The position numbers were made by a program, and so were the translations under genes. Of a stretch of DNA of 64,000 nt, positions 52,239 through 59,793 are shown in pieces. Position 1 is the stretch's first letter. Each line of letters starts with the position of its first letter. Origin of the DNA: G965227875 sp965227875 (GTDB lineage: Bacteria > Pseudomonadota > Alphaproteobacteria > Rhizobiales > JAJFHC01); contig OZ245783.1 of NCBI GenBank assembly GCA_965227875.1, forward strand, positions 3,162,001 through 3,226,000, written 5' to 3'. The notes under the pieces were generated by a model. It was given only the letters and a program-made list of their open reading frames with translations, was not told the origin of the DNA and did not search any database.

Positions 52239-52266
52239 ACGCCCGGCCGGATTTCCTGCCGGGCGT
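52239..52266 (+). terminator. Hairpin between peptide gene and oxygenase genes (attenuator-like)
   Basis: ACGCCCGGC (52239-52247) and GCCGGGCGT (52258-52266) form a perfect 9-bp stem with a 10-nt loop, 15 bp after the peptide stop. There is no T-run, so it is probably a partial terminator or RNA-stabilising element that raises peptide mRNA over oxygenase mRNA. Confidence 0.55.
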
Positions 52267-52335
52267 TCGCATTCTTGCCTGCGGCGACATGGTCTTGATG
52301 CGCGGATTTCCGCCACCAGTGAATCTTATCGGCCA

Positions 52336-53541
52336 ATGTCGCCGGACCGGGTGAGTCAGGGATTGAACGATCAGCTCGAACAGCTCGTGGACATGTCGCA
52401 CGGGCTTACCCGAGCCTGCGTTCTGCAAGACTGCCTGACCCCGGACCTTGTATCCATCGAAGACATTCGGCGCATGCTGGAGAACCTTCGCGGTCATCCC
52501 GACCGCGAGATGCTGCTGCGCGTCTTCGTCGGTGCGAGGCAGTGTTTCCGGTCGGAACGCGAGGTCTTCGCCAGTCCGCCGGACAGGGGTGAGGATCTGG
52601 AAACCTGGGGCAACCGCCTGCTTGGACCGGAACGCTGGGGCTGTACGCTGTACCGGGCCGAACAACTCAACACGGACCTCGTCGAGCGTCTTGCCGGGCC
52701 CTGGGCCCAGCTCAATGGCGGACCGGCCAGCCGCAGGACGGCCCAGGAGATATTCGTCTTTTTCGGAAATTACGGCGACACGCCCTTCGGAATTCACCAG
52801 GACCGGGAACAGGGCGCCGCGGTTCATTTCCATCTGGGGCCGGGGCTCAAGCGCATGTATCTCTGGTCGCCCGAAACCTTCGAGGCGGCAACAGGCGGCC
52901 GCGCCACGTTCTACGACCGTGCGGCGATCGAGGACAGTGCGGACATATATGATATTCCCGCGGGCTCGGTGTTCGTGCTGCCGCCGGGCTGGTTCCACGT
53001 CGGCGAAACCCGGGACTTTTCGGCCGGTGTCGTGGTGACGAACGTCGCGCTGTCGCAATCCCGCATGCGCGAACGTGCGCTGCAGACGTTCCTCGACGCG
53101 GTCGATCCCGATGACGGGGATGACGTGGCCAAAATGGCGGCGACGCCGATCGCCGATGCCCTGGAAGCCGGTATGCTGGAGATGGGCGATCTGCTCGAGA
53201 GCAACGCGGGGTTTTCGCCCGGTCCGCATGCCGGACCGGACCCCGGTTCGCCCGGTCCGGATACCCGTTACGCGCGCCATCCGGATTTTCCGATAGTGCT
53301 GCGGACATCGCCCCCGGACGGGTCCGGCACGACCATGAGCCTTTTTGTCAGAGGGCGGAAGATGGTCATGCCCGAAAGTGACGCGCTCACGGGGCTGGTG
53401 CAGGCACTGAACGACGGAACGTCCATCACCTGGGGCGGGATGATTGCGCGCCTGGAGGAGGAGTTCGAACCGGAGGCGGCCGAATTCGTCTGCCGTCAGT
53501 TCCTTGACCTCGGCGCCCTTTCCGGTCCCGCATCGGAATGA
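52336..53541 (+). CDS. JmjC/cupin-type Fe(II)/2-oxoglutarate oxygenase, first paralogue
   Basis: The product is 401 aa; the ATG lacks a strong ribosome site. An N-terminal helical region of about 130 residues precedes the cupin core. FFGNYGDTPFGIHQDREQG gives the HxD iron ligands His154 and Asp156. VHFHLGPGLKRMYLW is the next strand pair, with a Lys suited to binding 2-oxoglutarate. PAGSVFVLPPGWFHVGE gives the distal His221. The C-terminal 130 residues end in a helical module (ALNDGTSITWGGMIARLEEEF), reminiscent of the winged-helix tail of ribosomal oxygenases. Its start follows the peptide gene and its stop overlaps the paralogue (ATGA). Confidence 0.78.
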   Translation: MSPDRVSQGLNDQLEQLVDMSHGLTRACVLQDCLTPDLVSIEDIRRMLENLRGHPDREMLLRVFVGARQCFRSEREVFASPPDRGEDLETWGNRLLGPERWGCTLYRAEQLNTDLVERLAGPWAQLNGGPASRRTAQEIFVFFGNYGDTPFGIHQDREQGAAVHFHLGPGLKRMYLWSPETFEAATGGRATFYDRAAIEDSADIYDIPAGSVFVLPPGWFHVGETRDFSAGVVVTNVALSQSRMRERALQTFLDAVDPDDGDDVAKMAATPIADALEAGMLEMGDLLESNAGFSPGPHAGPDPGSPGPDTRYARHPDFPIVLRTSPPDGSGTTMSLFVRGRKMVMPESDALTGLVQALNDGTSITWGGMIARLEEEFEPEAAEFVCRQFLDLGALSGPASE

Positions 53542-54749
53542 TCGCACCCGCCCGCATCGCCGAGATCGCGAAAGCCAGCAACGGCTATTCGGAGGCGGTC
53601 GTGGTGCCCGGCGTTTTCGGCGCGGACTTCATCTCGCAGGCCGATGTCGCCGGAATACTGAGGCAGGTATCGTCCGATGTCGGCAACCTCGGCAAGGTGC
53701 GGGCCTACGAGGAACACGCCGTCAGGCCCGACCTGCAGTCCGCGGTCTTCCAGAACCCGCCCTCCGAAACCGACCTCGAATCCTGGGGGAAATCCCTCTT
53801 TGACGGTCGGCGGTTCGGGATCGTGGTCGATCGCCCGGCCATCGACGACGACAGGCTCGCGGAGCGCTTGAGCCTGATGCTGGCCGATATCCGCGACACA
53901 AGTCCAGTGGAATTCGGGTCCGTGGAGCCGCACATATTCGTCGGCGATTACGGATACAGCCCCTTCGGTGCCCATCATGACGAGGAAACCGGCCGGATAC
54001 TTCATTTCCATCTCGGGCCGGGCACGAAGCGGATGTACATCTGGGATGACGAAACCTACGTGGCCGCCACGGGTAGCCGGGCAAGCTGTTTCGATCCCCG
54101 CTCCATCCTCGAACTCGCACGATGTTACGAACTCCACGCGGGCGACGTCATGGTCCTCCCTACGGAGGGTTTCCACGTCGGGCACACGCCTGAGTTCTCC
54201 ATCGGCTTCGCGATCTGTCTTGAAGACCATGATCCGGCGGAAATGCTGCGCCAAGCGGCCGCCGAGGCGCTCGATCAGGAAATTTCGGAACGGCTCGACG
54301 CGGATCCGGGTGCCGACCGGTCTCAGCGCCTCGGTGAAGTCATCGAAGACGGCCTCCATATCGACCTGGCGCGCGCGGTGTGGCAGGCATCGGTCCGTAC
54401 CCGGAGCAATCTCGGTCTGGAGCCGGCCTCTCCCTTGCGGGCCGACGCGATGCCGTCCGGGGCGGTGCGGCGGCTTGGCGCATTCCCAGTCATCTATGAA
54501 GAACGCGGGGACGACGCGTTGCTGGCGGCCCGGGGACACCTCGTGGAACTGCCCGCGTCCGCCGCGCTGCGTGACACCGTCGACCTCATCAACCGGGGCG
54601 AGCCGGTCTCGCCGTCCAGGCTCGTTGCCGGGCTTGCCGGCGGTTTCGACGATGACGCGGCGTCCTATCTCATCGGTCTCCTGTGGTCATGGCGCGCGCT
54701 GACGGCCGCCGACGCCGTGGCAGGAACGACATGTTCGCGGCTCACCTGA
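53538..54749 (+). CDS. JmjC/cupin-type Fe(II)/2-oxoglutarate oxygenase, second paralogue
   Basis: The product is 403 aa. It follows the same plan as its neighbour: FVGDYGYSPFGAHHDEETG gives His146 and Asp148, LHFHLGPGTKRMYIWDDETY matches the first paralogue almost exactly, and HAGDVMVLPTEGFHVGH supplies His213. The tail (LINRGEPVSPSRLVAGLAGGF) also aligns. Overall identity is otherwise low, so the copies have diverged, perhaps to modify different residues or to form a heterodimer. The stop overlaps that of the convergent nucleotidyltransferase gene by 8 bp. Confidence 0.78.
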   Translation: MIAPARIAEIAKASNGYSEAVVVPGVFGADFISQADVAGILRQVSSDVGNLGKVRAYEEHAVRPDLQSAVFQNPPSETDLESWGKSLFDGRRFGIVVDRPAIDDDRLAERLSLMLADIRDTSPVEFGSVEPHIFVGDYGYSPFGAHHDEETGRILHFHLGPGTKRMYIWDDETYVAATGSRASCFDPRSILELARCYELHAGDVMVLPTEGFHVGHTPEFSIGFAICLEDHDPAEMLRQAAAEALDQEISERLDADPGADRSQRLGEVIEDGLHIDLARAVWQASVRTRSNLGLEPASPLRADAMPSGAVRRLGAFPVIYEERGDDALLAARGHLVELPASAALRDTVDLINRGEPVSPSRLVAGLAGGFDDDAASYLIGLLWSWRALTAADAVAGTTCSRLT

Positions 54750-55302
54750 ATTCTGGCAGATCCGACAGGTCGCCCGTCAGTTCCCTCAGGATCTCCAGGT
54801 CGGACAGGTCCTGGTCGCGCAAGGGGTCCTTCGAACCGTGGCGCGAGAACCCCATCTTGATGTGCCAGTGACCATAGGCGTCCCACCCCGGAACTTCGAT
54901 GCCGCGGAAACACAGCCGCGGGGCGTCGAACGACCTGGCTGGCCACGGCCAGTCGATATAGCGTCCCGGGGTCGCGATCGAACCGTCCGGCCTTCGCACG
55001 AGCCGGGCAAGTTCGACATAGTAGCCGTCCTTCCTCACAAAACCGGATTCGTTGAAGAAGTCGCCGGAGGCTTCGGGCCGCAGCACATAACCCAGCGGCG
55101 CCAGCGCCTCGACGGCGGACTCGAACGCATCGTCCCATATGAAGAAGTCGATGTCGTCATGTGGTCGCGTGATGCGTCCGGCGAGGAAATCCAGCCCCCA
55201 GCCTCCGAAGAGCCAGTGGTCGATGCCCGCTTTTTCGAATGTCGATGAGATTTCCCGGATCATGCCGAGCTGGACATCCGGATCTGTTCTCGATTGCTCC
55301 AT
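54742..55302 (-). CDS. Aminoglycoside adenylyltransferase-like nucleotidyltransferase
   Basis: The product is 186 aa from the ATG at 55302, with AGAGG upstream. The block HWLFGGWGLDFLAGRITRPHDDIDFFIW is the nucleotidyltransferase GG...DxD motif in the form seen in aminoglycoside-2''-adenylyltransferase and lincosamide nucleotidyltransferase families. Chromosomal members mostly have unknown targets. Convergent with the second oxygenase gene. Self-protection against a modified product is conceivable but unsupported. Confidence 0.8.
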   Translation of the reverse strand: MEQSRTDPDVQLGMIREISSTFEKAGIDHWLFGGWGLDFLAGRITRPHDDIDFFIWDDAFESAVEALAPLGYVLRPEASGDFFNESGFVRKDGYYVELARLVRRPDGSIATPGRYIDWPWPARSFDAPRLCFRGIEVPGWDAYGHWHIKMGFSRHGSKDPLRDQDLSDLEILRELTGDLSDLPEFR

Positions 55303-55351
55303 GCAATCCTCTCTTGATGCTTCGCCCGACGTCTGAGCCGGGCTCGCCGGA

Positions 55352-55879
55352 TTACCAGACAAGCGCCATCAGGTGATTGTCGATCTTGCGGTCCCCCACC
55401 TGAATGGCGCTGCGCATCGTGCCCTCTCGGGTGAAGCCGCACTTTTCCAGGAGGCCGAGCGCAGCCTCGTTCGTGGAGAAGACATCGCACTCGATCCGGG
55501 ACAGCAGCGGGTCTGACCGTGCCCATTCGACGAGCCCCGCGAGCAGGGCATGCCCTATTCCATGGCCGCGAAACGCGCGCGCGACCCCGAAGCCGATGAT
55601 GCCGGAATGGCGAAGCTGGGGGCGGCCATGCCCCTTGAAACCCGCCATGCCGATGATCTGGTCGTCGCATTCCGCAACCAGAAGATGCGCATTCTCCCGG
55701 TCGAAGCCGGCGATGAAGTCTTCCTGTTCGTTCTCGCCGGGCGCCGTGTCATGGAGAAACATCGTTTCGAGCCGTTCCTCGAAGAGGGCCTGCGCATAGA
55801 TCGCCAGCCCTTGTGCATCGTTCAGGCTTGCCTGTCTGATCTGAAACCGTTCCGGATGGTCCTGCCGATTCAAGTGCAA
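55352..55879 (-). CDS. GNAT-family N-acetyltransferase
   Basis: The product is 175 aa from a TTG at 55879, which follows GAGGGCGAG; the longer frame upstream looks non-coding. Acetyl-CoA binding motif A is visible as GFGVARAFRGHGIGHALLAGLVEWA (R/QxxGxG/A), followed by IECDVFSTNEAALGLLEKCGFTREGTMR, typical of RimJ/RimL-like and antibiotic acetyltransferases. The start phrase FQIRQASLNDAQGLAIY is also usual. The acceptor substrate is unknown. It lies 49 bp upstream of the nucleotidyltransferase gene on the same strand. Confidence 0.83.
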   Translation of the reverse strand: MHLNRQDHPERFQIRQASLNDAQGLAIYAQALFEERLETMFLHDTAPGENEQEDFIAGFDRENAHLLVAECDDQIIGMAGFKGHGRPQLRHSGIIGFGVARAFRGHGIGHALLAGLVEWARSDPLLSRIECDVFSTNEAALGLLEKCGFTREGTMRSAIQVGDRKIDNHLMALVW

Positions 55880-56052
55880 CTCGCCCTCTGTTATGCTCGC
55901 CGGATTCGTGCCGCCCTGTCCGCGCGACAGGTGGCTTCCTCTCTTCCGGACCTTGCGACAATAAACCCGTTTGATGCAATGGCACTGCTCATGGATAGTG
56001 CTCCGGCAATGAGACACCGGTCCGGAATTCTGTTCTGCGCGAGGGTGGCGAA

Positions 56053-56460
56053 ATGAGGCCTGAACCCGCCTCTTGCGCGCCCACGGCGTTCGCCGCTTTG
56101 CGTAACGAGCGCCGTCCCGCCATTGCGCTTTGTCTCCTCGCATTGCTGTTCAATGCAATCCTGCCCTCCGTCTCGTTCGCCGCCATGGCGGCGGCCGACA
56201 TGCCGTACGACATCACGATCTGCCGTGCCGACGCCGCAACGGAGACCCCTGGTTCCACCGATCCGGCGGAACACGCCATGTGCGACTGTCAGGGCTTCTG
56301 CAGAACGCTCTGCGCGATGTGGCTTGCGGTGCCGGATGCGGACAACGGCTTCGGCATAGGTGCCCCTTACGGCCGGATCGCGGCCCTTGAGCGCGACGAG
56401 AGCGTTCCCGCCGATGCCTATATCCTCCAGCGCAGCCGCGCACCGCCCGTCGCGGCATGA
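56053..56460 (+). CDS. DUF2946-like small exported protein of a copper cluster
   Basis: The product is 135 aa. A hydrophobic export or anchor segment (PAIALCLLALLFNAILPSVSF) is followed by a short periplasmic part with HAMCDCQGFCRTLCAMW, whose clustered Cys and His could bind metal. DUF2946 proteins of this layout often precede copper-chaperone genes. Downstream on the same strand are the PCu(A)C and SCO genes, supporting a copper role. The assignment is by layout and context. Confidence 0.6.
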   Translation: MRPEPASCAPTAFAALRNERRPAIALCLLALLFNAILPSVSFAAMAAADMPYDITICRADAATETPGSTDPAEHAMCDCQGFCRTLCAMWLAVPDADNGFGIGAPYGRIAALERDESVPADAYILQRSRAPPVAA

Positions 56461-56594
56461 TCCTGCGGGTTGCCGGACGGGCGCATGAGACGTACCGCCG
56501 CGCAGCCCCGGTCTCCGGAAAAACTGTTTCTTTCTGAAATCAACCTGGCGCGTGGTGCCGACTGTCCATGTCGCGCCCGGCCTGGAGAAATCCC

Positions 56595-57161
56595 ATGAAC
56601 ACTGTTGTCAATATCGTACGAACTCTTGCGGTCGCCCTCGCGGTCGCATTCGCTGTGCCGGCCTTGGCACACGACTACAAGATCGGGGACCTCGTCGTCG
56701 ATCATCCCTATGCCCGCGCGACCCCGCCCGGCGCACCGGTGGGCGGCGGGTACATGATCGTGAGAAACACCGGCCAAAGTGCCGACAAGCTCGTCGGTGC
56801 CAATGCCGATTTCGCCGGACGGGTCGAGGTCCACGAGATGAAGATGAGCGAAGGCATCATGAAGATGCGCCGCATCGAAGGGGGGCTGGAAATCCCGCCG
56901 GGTGGCGAGGTGGTCCTCAAGCCCGGCGGATACCATCTCATGTTCATGAAACTGACCGAGCAACTGGCGGAAGGCGAGAAGCGCAAGGTCACCCTGGAAT
57001 TCGAGAAGGCGGGCCGCATCGAGGTCGAGTTTTCCGTCGAGGCGATCTCGTCGTCAGGAAAGAAGGAGATGAAACATGACGCCCACGGTGAGATGAAGCA
57101 CGAGGGGCACGACATGAAACCCGACGACATGAAACCCGACGACATGAAGTCCGGCGGCTGA
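56595..57161 (+). CDS. PCu(A)C-type periplasmic copper chaperone
   Basis: The product is 188 aa from the ATG at 56595, with GGAGA 7 nt upstream. A signal peptide (ending PALAHD) precedes the cupredoxin-like domain: VVDHPYARATPPGAPVGGGYMIVRN, then VEVHEMKMSEGIMKMRRI and GGYHLMFMKL. The spaced His and Met residues (HxM...MxM, HLMFM) are the Cu(I) site. A disordered tail of about 30 residues is exceptionally rich in Met, His, Lys and Asp (EMKHEGHDMKPDDMK). These proteins load the CuA centre of cytochrome oxidase together with SCO, which is the next gene. Confidence 0.92.
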   Translation: MNTVVNIVRTLAVALAVAFAVPALAHDYKIGDLVVDHPYARATPPGAPVGGGYMIVRNTGQSADKLVGANADFAGRVEVHEMKMSEGIMKMRRIEGGLEIPPGGEVVLKPGGYHLMFMKLTEQLAEGEKRKVTLEFEKAGRIEVEFSVEAISSSGKKEMKHDAHGEMKHEGHDMKPDDMKPDDMKSGG

Positions 57162-57171
57162 GGCGGACGGC

Positions 57172-57783
57172 ATGCGGATATTGCGCATAGGGCTTTGGGC
57201 GGCGGTGGTCGCCCTCTGCCTTGCCGTGGGCGGCCTGCTGGCCTTCCAGGCACTCAACCGGGACTCCGACCGGTCCCTCACATTCGATACCAAGCTCGGT
57301 GCGCCGTTCACATTGGTCGATCACAATGGTGACGCGATTACCGAGACCGCCATGACCGGGCATCCCGTCGCGGTCTTCTTCGGGTTCACCCATTGCCCGG
57401 AGGTCTGCCCGACCACCCTGAACGACCTGTCCGTCTGGCTGGGCGAAATGGGCGCCAAGGCCGAGCCGATCCGCGCGTTTTTCATTACGGTCGACCCGGA
57501 ACGCGACACGCCCGAACTTATGAAGGGTTACGTCGAGAATTTCTCGGACCGCATCACGGGCATAACCGGCGATCCGGATCAGGTGGCGGCCCTTGCCCGC
57601 GCCTGGCACGTCTACTGGAAGAAGGTGCCGCTGGACGGTGATGACTACACGATGGACCACACGGCCTCCGTGTTCCTCGTCGGTCCAGACGGCAGTTTCA
57701 TCACCACGATCGCCTTCGGCGAAAGCGCGGAAATGGCGAAGAGCAAGCTCGCGCGTCTCGCCGCGACGGCGAAAGGCGGCTAG
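57172..57783 (+). CDS. SCO1/SenC-family copper/thiol protein
   Basis: The product is 203 aa. One N-terminal membrane anchor (LWAAVVALCLAVGGLLAF) holds a periplasmic thioredoxin fold. The Cu site is Cys75 and Cys79 in THCPEVCPTTL plus His163 in MDHTASVFLVGPDG. Family members assemble the CuA centre of cytochrome c oxidase. It begins 10 bp after the PCu(A)C gene, so the pair is cotranscribed. Confidence 0.93.
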   Translation: MRILRIGLWAAVVALCLAVGGLLAFQALNRDSDRSLTFDTKLGAPFTLVDHNGDAITETAMTGHPVAVFFGFTHCPEVCPTTLNDLSVWLGEMGAKAEPIRAFFITVDPERDTPELMKGYVENFSDRITGITGDPDQVAALARAWHVYWKKVPLDGDDYTMDHTASVFLVGPDGSFITTIAFGESAEMAKSKLARLAATAKGG

Positions 57784-57795
57784 GCCGGACGTCCG

Positions 57796-58407
57796 CTAGC
57801 GGCGGCGGAAAAGCGGCCGGGCGGGGTCGAAGCGTCGTTCCCCCAGGGAGGCGCGCCAGGAGACGAGGCATGTCGGGCGGACGAGCGTGCTGAGGTCGCC
57901 CCAGACCTCGACGCGGGTGTCTCCCGTCCCGGCCGTCAGGATCACACGGTCGGCGCGGCCAAGGAATACGTGGCCCGCCGGGACATCGTTCCATCGCATG
58001 CCGGGAAACTTCCAGGCGGCAAACGTCCTCACTGCCTTCTCGCAACCGGCCCTGTCGCCGGTCTCGACGGTGCGGGCGAAGTTGACCTCCAGCGCCTCGA
58101 TCCGCGTACGGACCTTGTCGACATAGCCCATCACGTGTGCGAGGCCGGTCCGCGTCATGACATCGCCGGAAACAGCGAGTTCGCCGTAGCAGGTGTTGCC
58201 ATAGTAGAACCACTGGCTGAGCGTCTTTGCCTCGTCCAGAGGTTGGCCAAGATAGAGACCGCCGGGCGCATGGGGCGCCGTCGGCGCGGCCGGTTTTTCG
58301 CTTTTCAGCCAGTTCAGCCATCCCCCCGCATGTGCCGGAGCATGCGTGTGCAGGACCGGCAGCGCCAGTGCTGTCGCGACCAGAACGGAGCATATCGGTC
58401 GAATCAT
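57796..58407 (-). CDS. Hypothetical periplasmic protein
   Basis: The product is 203 aa from the ATG at 58407. A signal peptide (ICSVLVATALALPVLHTHAPAHA) is clear. The mature part has four Cys-bearing segments, including YYGNTCYGELAVSGD, TGDRAGCEKAVRTF and LVRPTCLVSW, suggesting disulfides, and an aromatic-rich C-terminus. No family is recognised. It is convergent with the SCO gene, with only 12 bp between the stops. Confidence 0.65.
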   Translation of the reverse strand: MIRPICSVLVATALALPVLHTHAPAHAGGWLNWLKSEKPAAPTAPHAPGGLYLGQPLDEAKTLSQWFYYGNTCYGELAVSGDVMTRTGLAHVMGYVDKVRTRIEALEVNFARTVETGDRAGCEKAVRTFAAWKFPGMRWNDVPAGHVFLGRADRVILTAGTGDTRVEVWGDLSTLVRPTCLVSWRASLGERRFDPARPLFRRR

Positions 58408-58596
58408 GGCGACGGGTGGGTGCTCTTTCCAAACGAAGTCGGGACACTGTGTAGCCGCGGCGTGCCTGCTGCACAATTCGCCTCCCTGTCGCATTGCCCG
58501 GCGCTCCGGTGAACCAAATCACGGCCCGGTGCGTTAAGGCAGGCAGGGCGGTCCACGGGGACCGTGGTCCCATAAGGTCTGTCGAGGGGAACTCAC

Positions 58597-59043
58597 ATGA
58601 AATCGATGATCGTGTTTATCGTGCTGGTCGTGGGCGGAGGCACATGTATCGGCTTCCTCACGGCGCCCGGTCCCTGGTACGCCGATCTTGCCAAGCCGGA
58701 CTTCAATCCGCCCAACTGGGTTTTCGGTCCGGTATGGACTGCGCTTTACATCTTGATCGCCATCGCGGGGTGGCGAACCTGGACGAGAGCCCGTGAAAGC
58801 CTCGCCATGAAGGCGTGGTGGGCGCAGATGGCGTTGAACTTTCTCTGGTCGCCCGTGTTCTTCACCCTTCAGCGGATCGATGCGGCACTGCTGATCATCG
58901 TCCTGCTGCTGGCTGCGATCCTGCTCTTCATTGCCGCGACGTGGTCGCGCGACCGGACGGCTGCGGTGCTGTTTCTTCCCTATGCCGCCTGGGTCGGGTT
59001 CGCGACCGTCCTCAACGCCTCGCTGCTTTATCTCAACGGGTGA
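58597..59043 (+). CDS. TspO/MBR-family membrane protein
   Basis: The product is 148 aa with five hydrophobic helices, the family number. WYADLAKPDFNPPNWVFGPVWTALYILIAIAGW is the conserved first loop and helix 2. WWAQMALNFLWSPVFF contains the aromatic/Asn ligand-binding positions. LFLPYAAWVGFATVLNASLLYLN closes the protein. Bacterial TspO (tryptophan-rich sensory protein) binds porphyrins and affects stress or photosynthesis genes. Confidence 0.93.
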   Translation: MKSMIVFIVLVVGGGTCIGFLTAPGPWYADLAKPDFNPPNWVFGPVWTALYILIAIAGWRTWTRARESLAMKAWWAQMALNFLWSPVFFTLQRIDAALLIIVLLLAAILLFIAATWSRDRTAAVLFLPYAAWVGFATVLNASLLYLNG

Positions 59044-59063
59044 CCGGCGACTGGCCGGACCGC

Positions 59064-59516
59064 CTATTCGAAGTAAAGCGTGATCGTCTCCGCGACGAGG
59101 GCAGGGCGGGGTTCGCCCTCGATCTCGACGGTCATCGTCGACGTCGCCCGCAGCATGCCGGTGTCGGCCACGGCCTTGTCGAGCCTGAGCCGTCCGCGCA
59201 CTTTCGACCCGACAGGCACCATGGAAATGAACCTGACCTTGTTCGACCCGTAATTGATCGCCCGCTTGATGCTTTCTATGTGCATGATCTCCGAAACGAA
59301 CCGCGGGACCAGCGACAGCGTGAGATAGCCATGCGCAATCGTCGGCATGCCGAGTTCCGAGGCGGTGCGCGCGGGATCGACATGGATCCACTGGTGATCG
59401 CCGGTCGCGTCGGCGAACCTGTCGATGCGGTCCTGGGTGATCTCCAGCCACTCGCTCGTGCCGATCTCATGCCCGCACATCGCAGCGAAATCGGCAAGTG
59501 TCTCGAACGCGGTCAT
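59064..59516 (-). CDS. MaoC-family dehydratase (R-specific enoyl-CoA hydratase-like)
   Basis: The product is 150 aa from the ATG at 59516, with GAGGAG upstream. The hotdog-fold motif ITQDRIDRFADATGDHQWIHVDPARTA carries the catalytic Asp and His of the hydratase 2 family, and IAHGYLTLSLVP is the next conserved block. It hydrates enoyl-CoA thioesters. It is convergent with tspO, which is not functionally linked. Confidence 0.88.
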   Translation of the reverse strand: MTAFETLADFAAMCGHEIGTSEWLEITQDRIDRFADATGDHQWIHVDPARTASELGMPTIAHGYLTLSLVPRFVSEIMHIESIKRAINYGSNKVRFISMVPVGSKVRGRLRLDKAVADTGMLRATSTMTVEIEGEPRPALVAETITLYFE

Positions 59517-59629
59517 TGCGCTGCTCCTCGATGAATTCACGTCGGCGCGTGCCCGGGCGCCATGTCGGCCACATCCTATACACCGTGTGCGCCACGCTCC
59601 AATGCGTGACGCCGTGAAATGGGCAGGAT

Positions 59630-59740
59630 TGACTAAAATTGTAGAAAAACTCTTCGAAACTTCGAGAAAAATATAGATCAAACTTCAATAAATATAAAAT
59701 AAAAACCAAATATTTAAAAACAAAAATCTCGCATGAACGG
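59630..59740. other. AT-rich leader upstream of the DUF2336 gene
   Basis: Roughly 110 bp is strongly A/T-rich, against GC-rich flanks, with several A and T runs and no reading frame. It likely contains the promoter and bent DNA of the DUF2336 gene. No clean -10/-35 pair stands out. Confidence 0.5.
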
Positions 59741-59793
59741 AAAGTTTGAAGTTGGTGTGTATAAAGGTGCTGTATTCAAAGAAGGAGGGGTTC

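Noticed and set aside
52153..53547. 464-aa minus-strand open frame opposite the first oxygenase
   Set aside because: It is antisense to the paralogous oxygenase genes, whose metal motifs are shared between both copies in the plus strand only.
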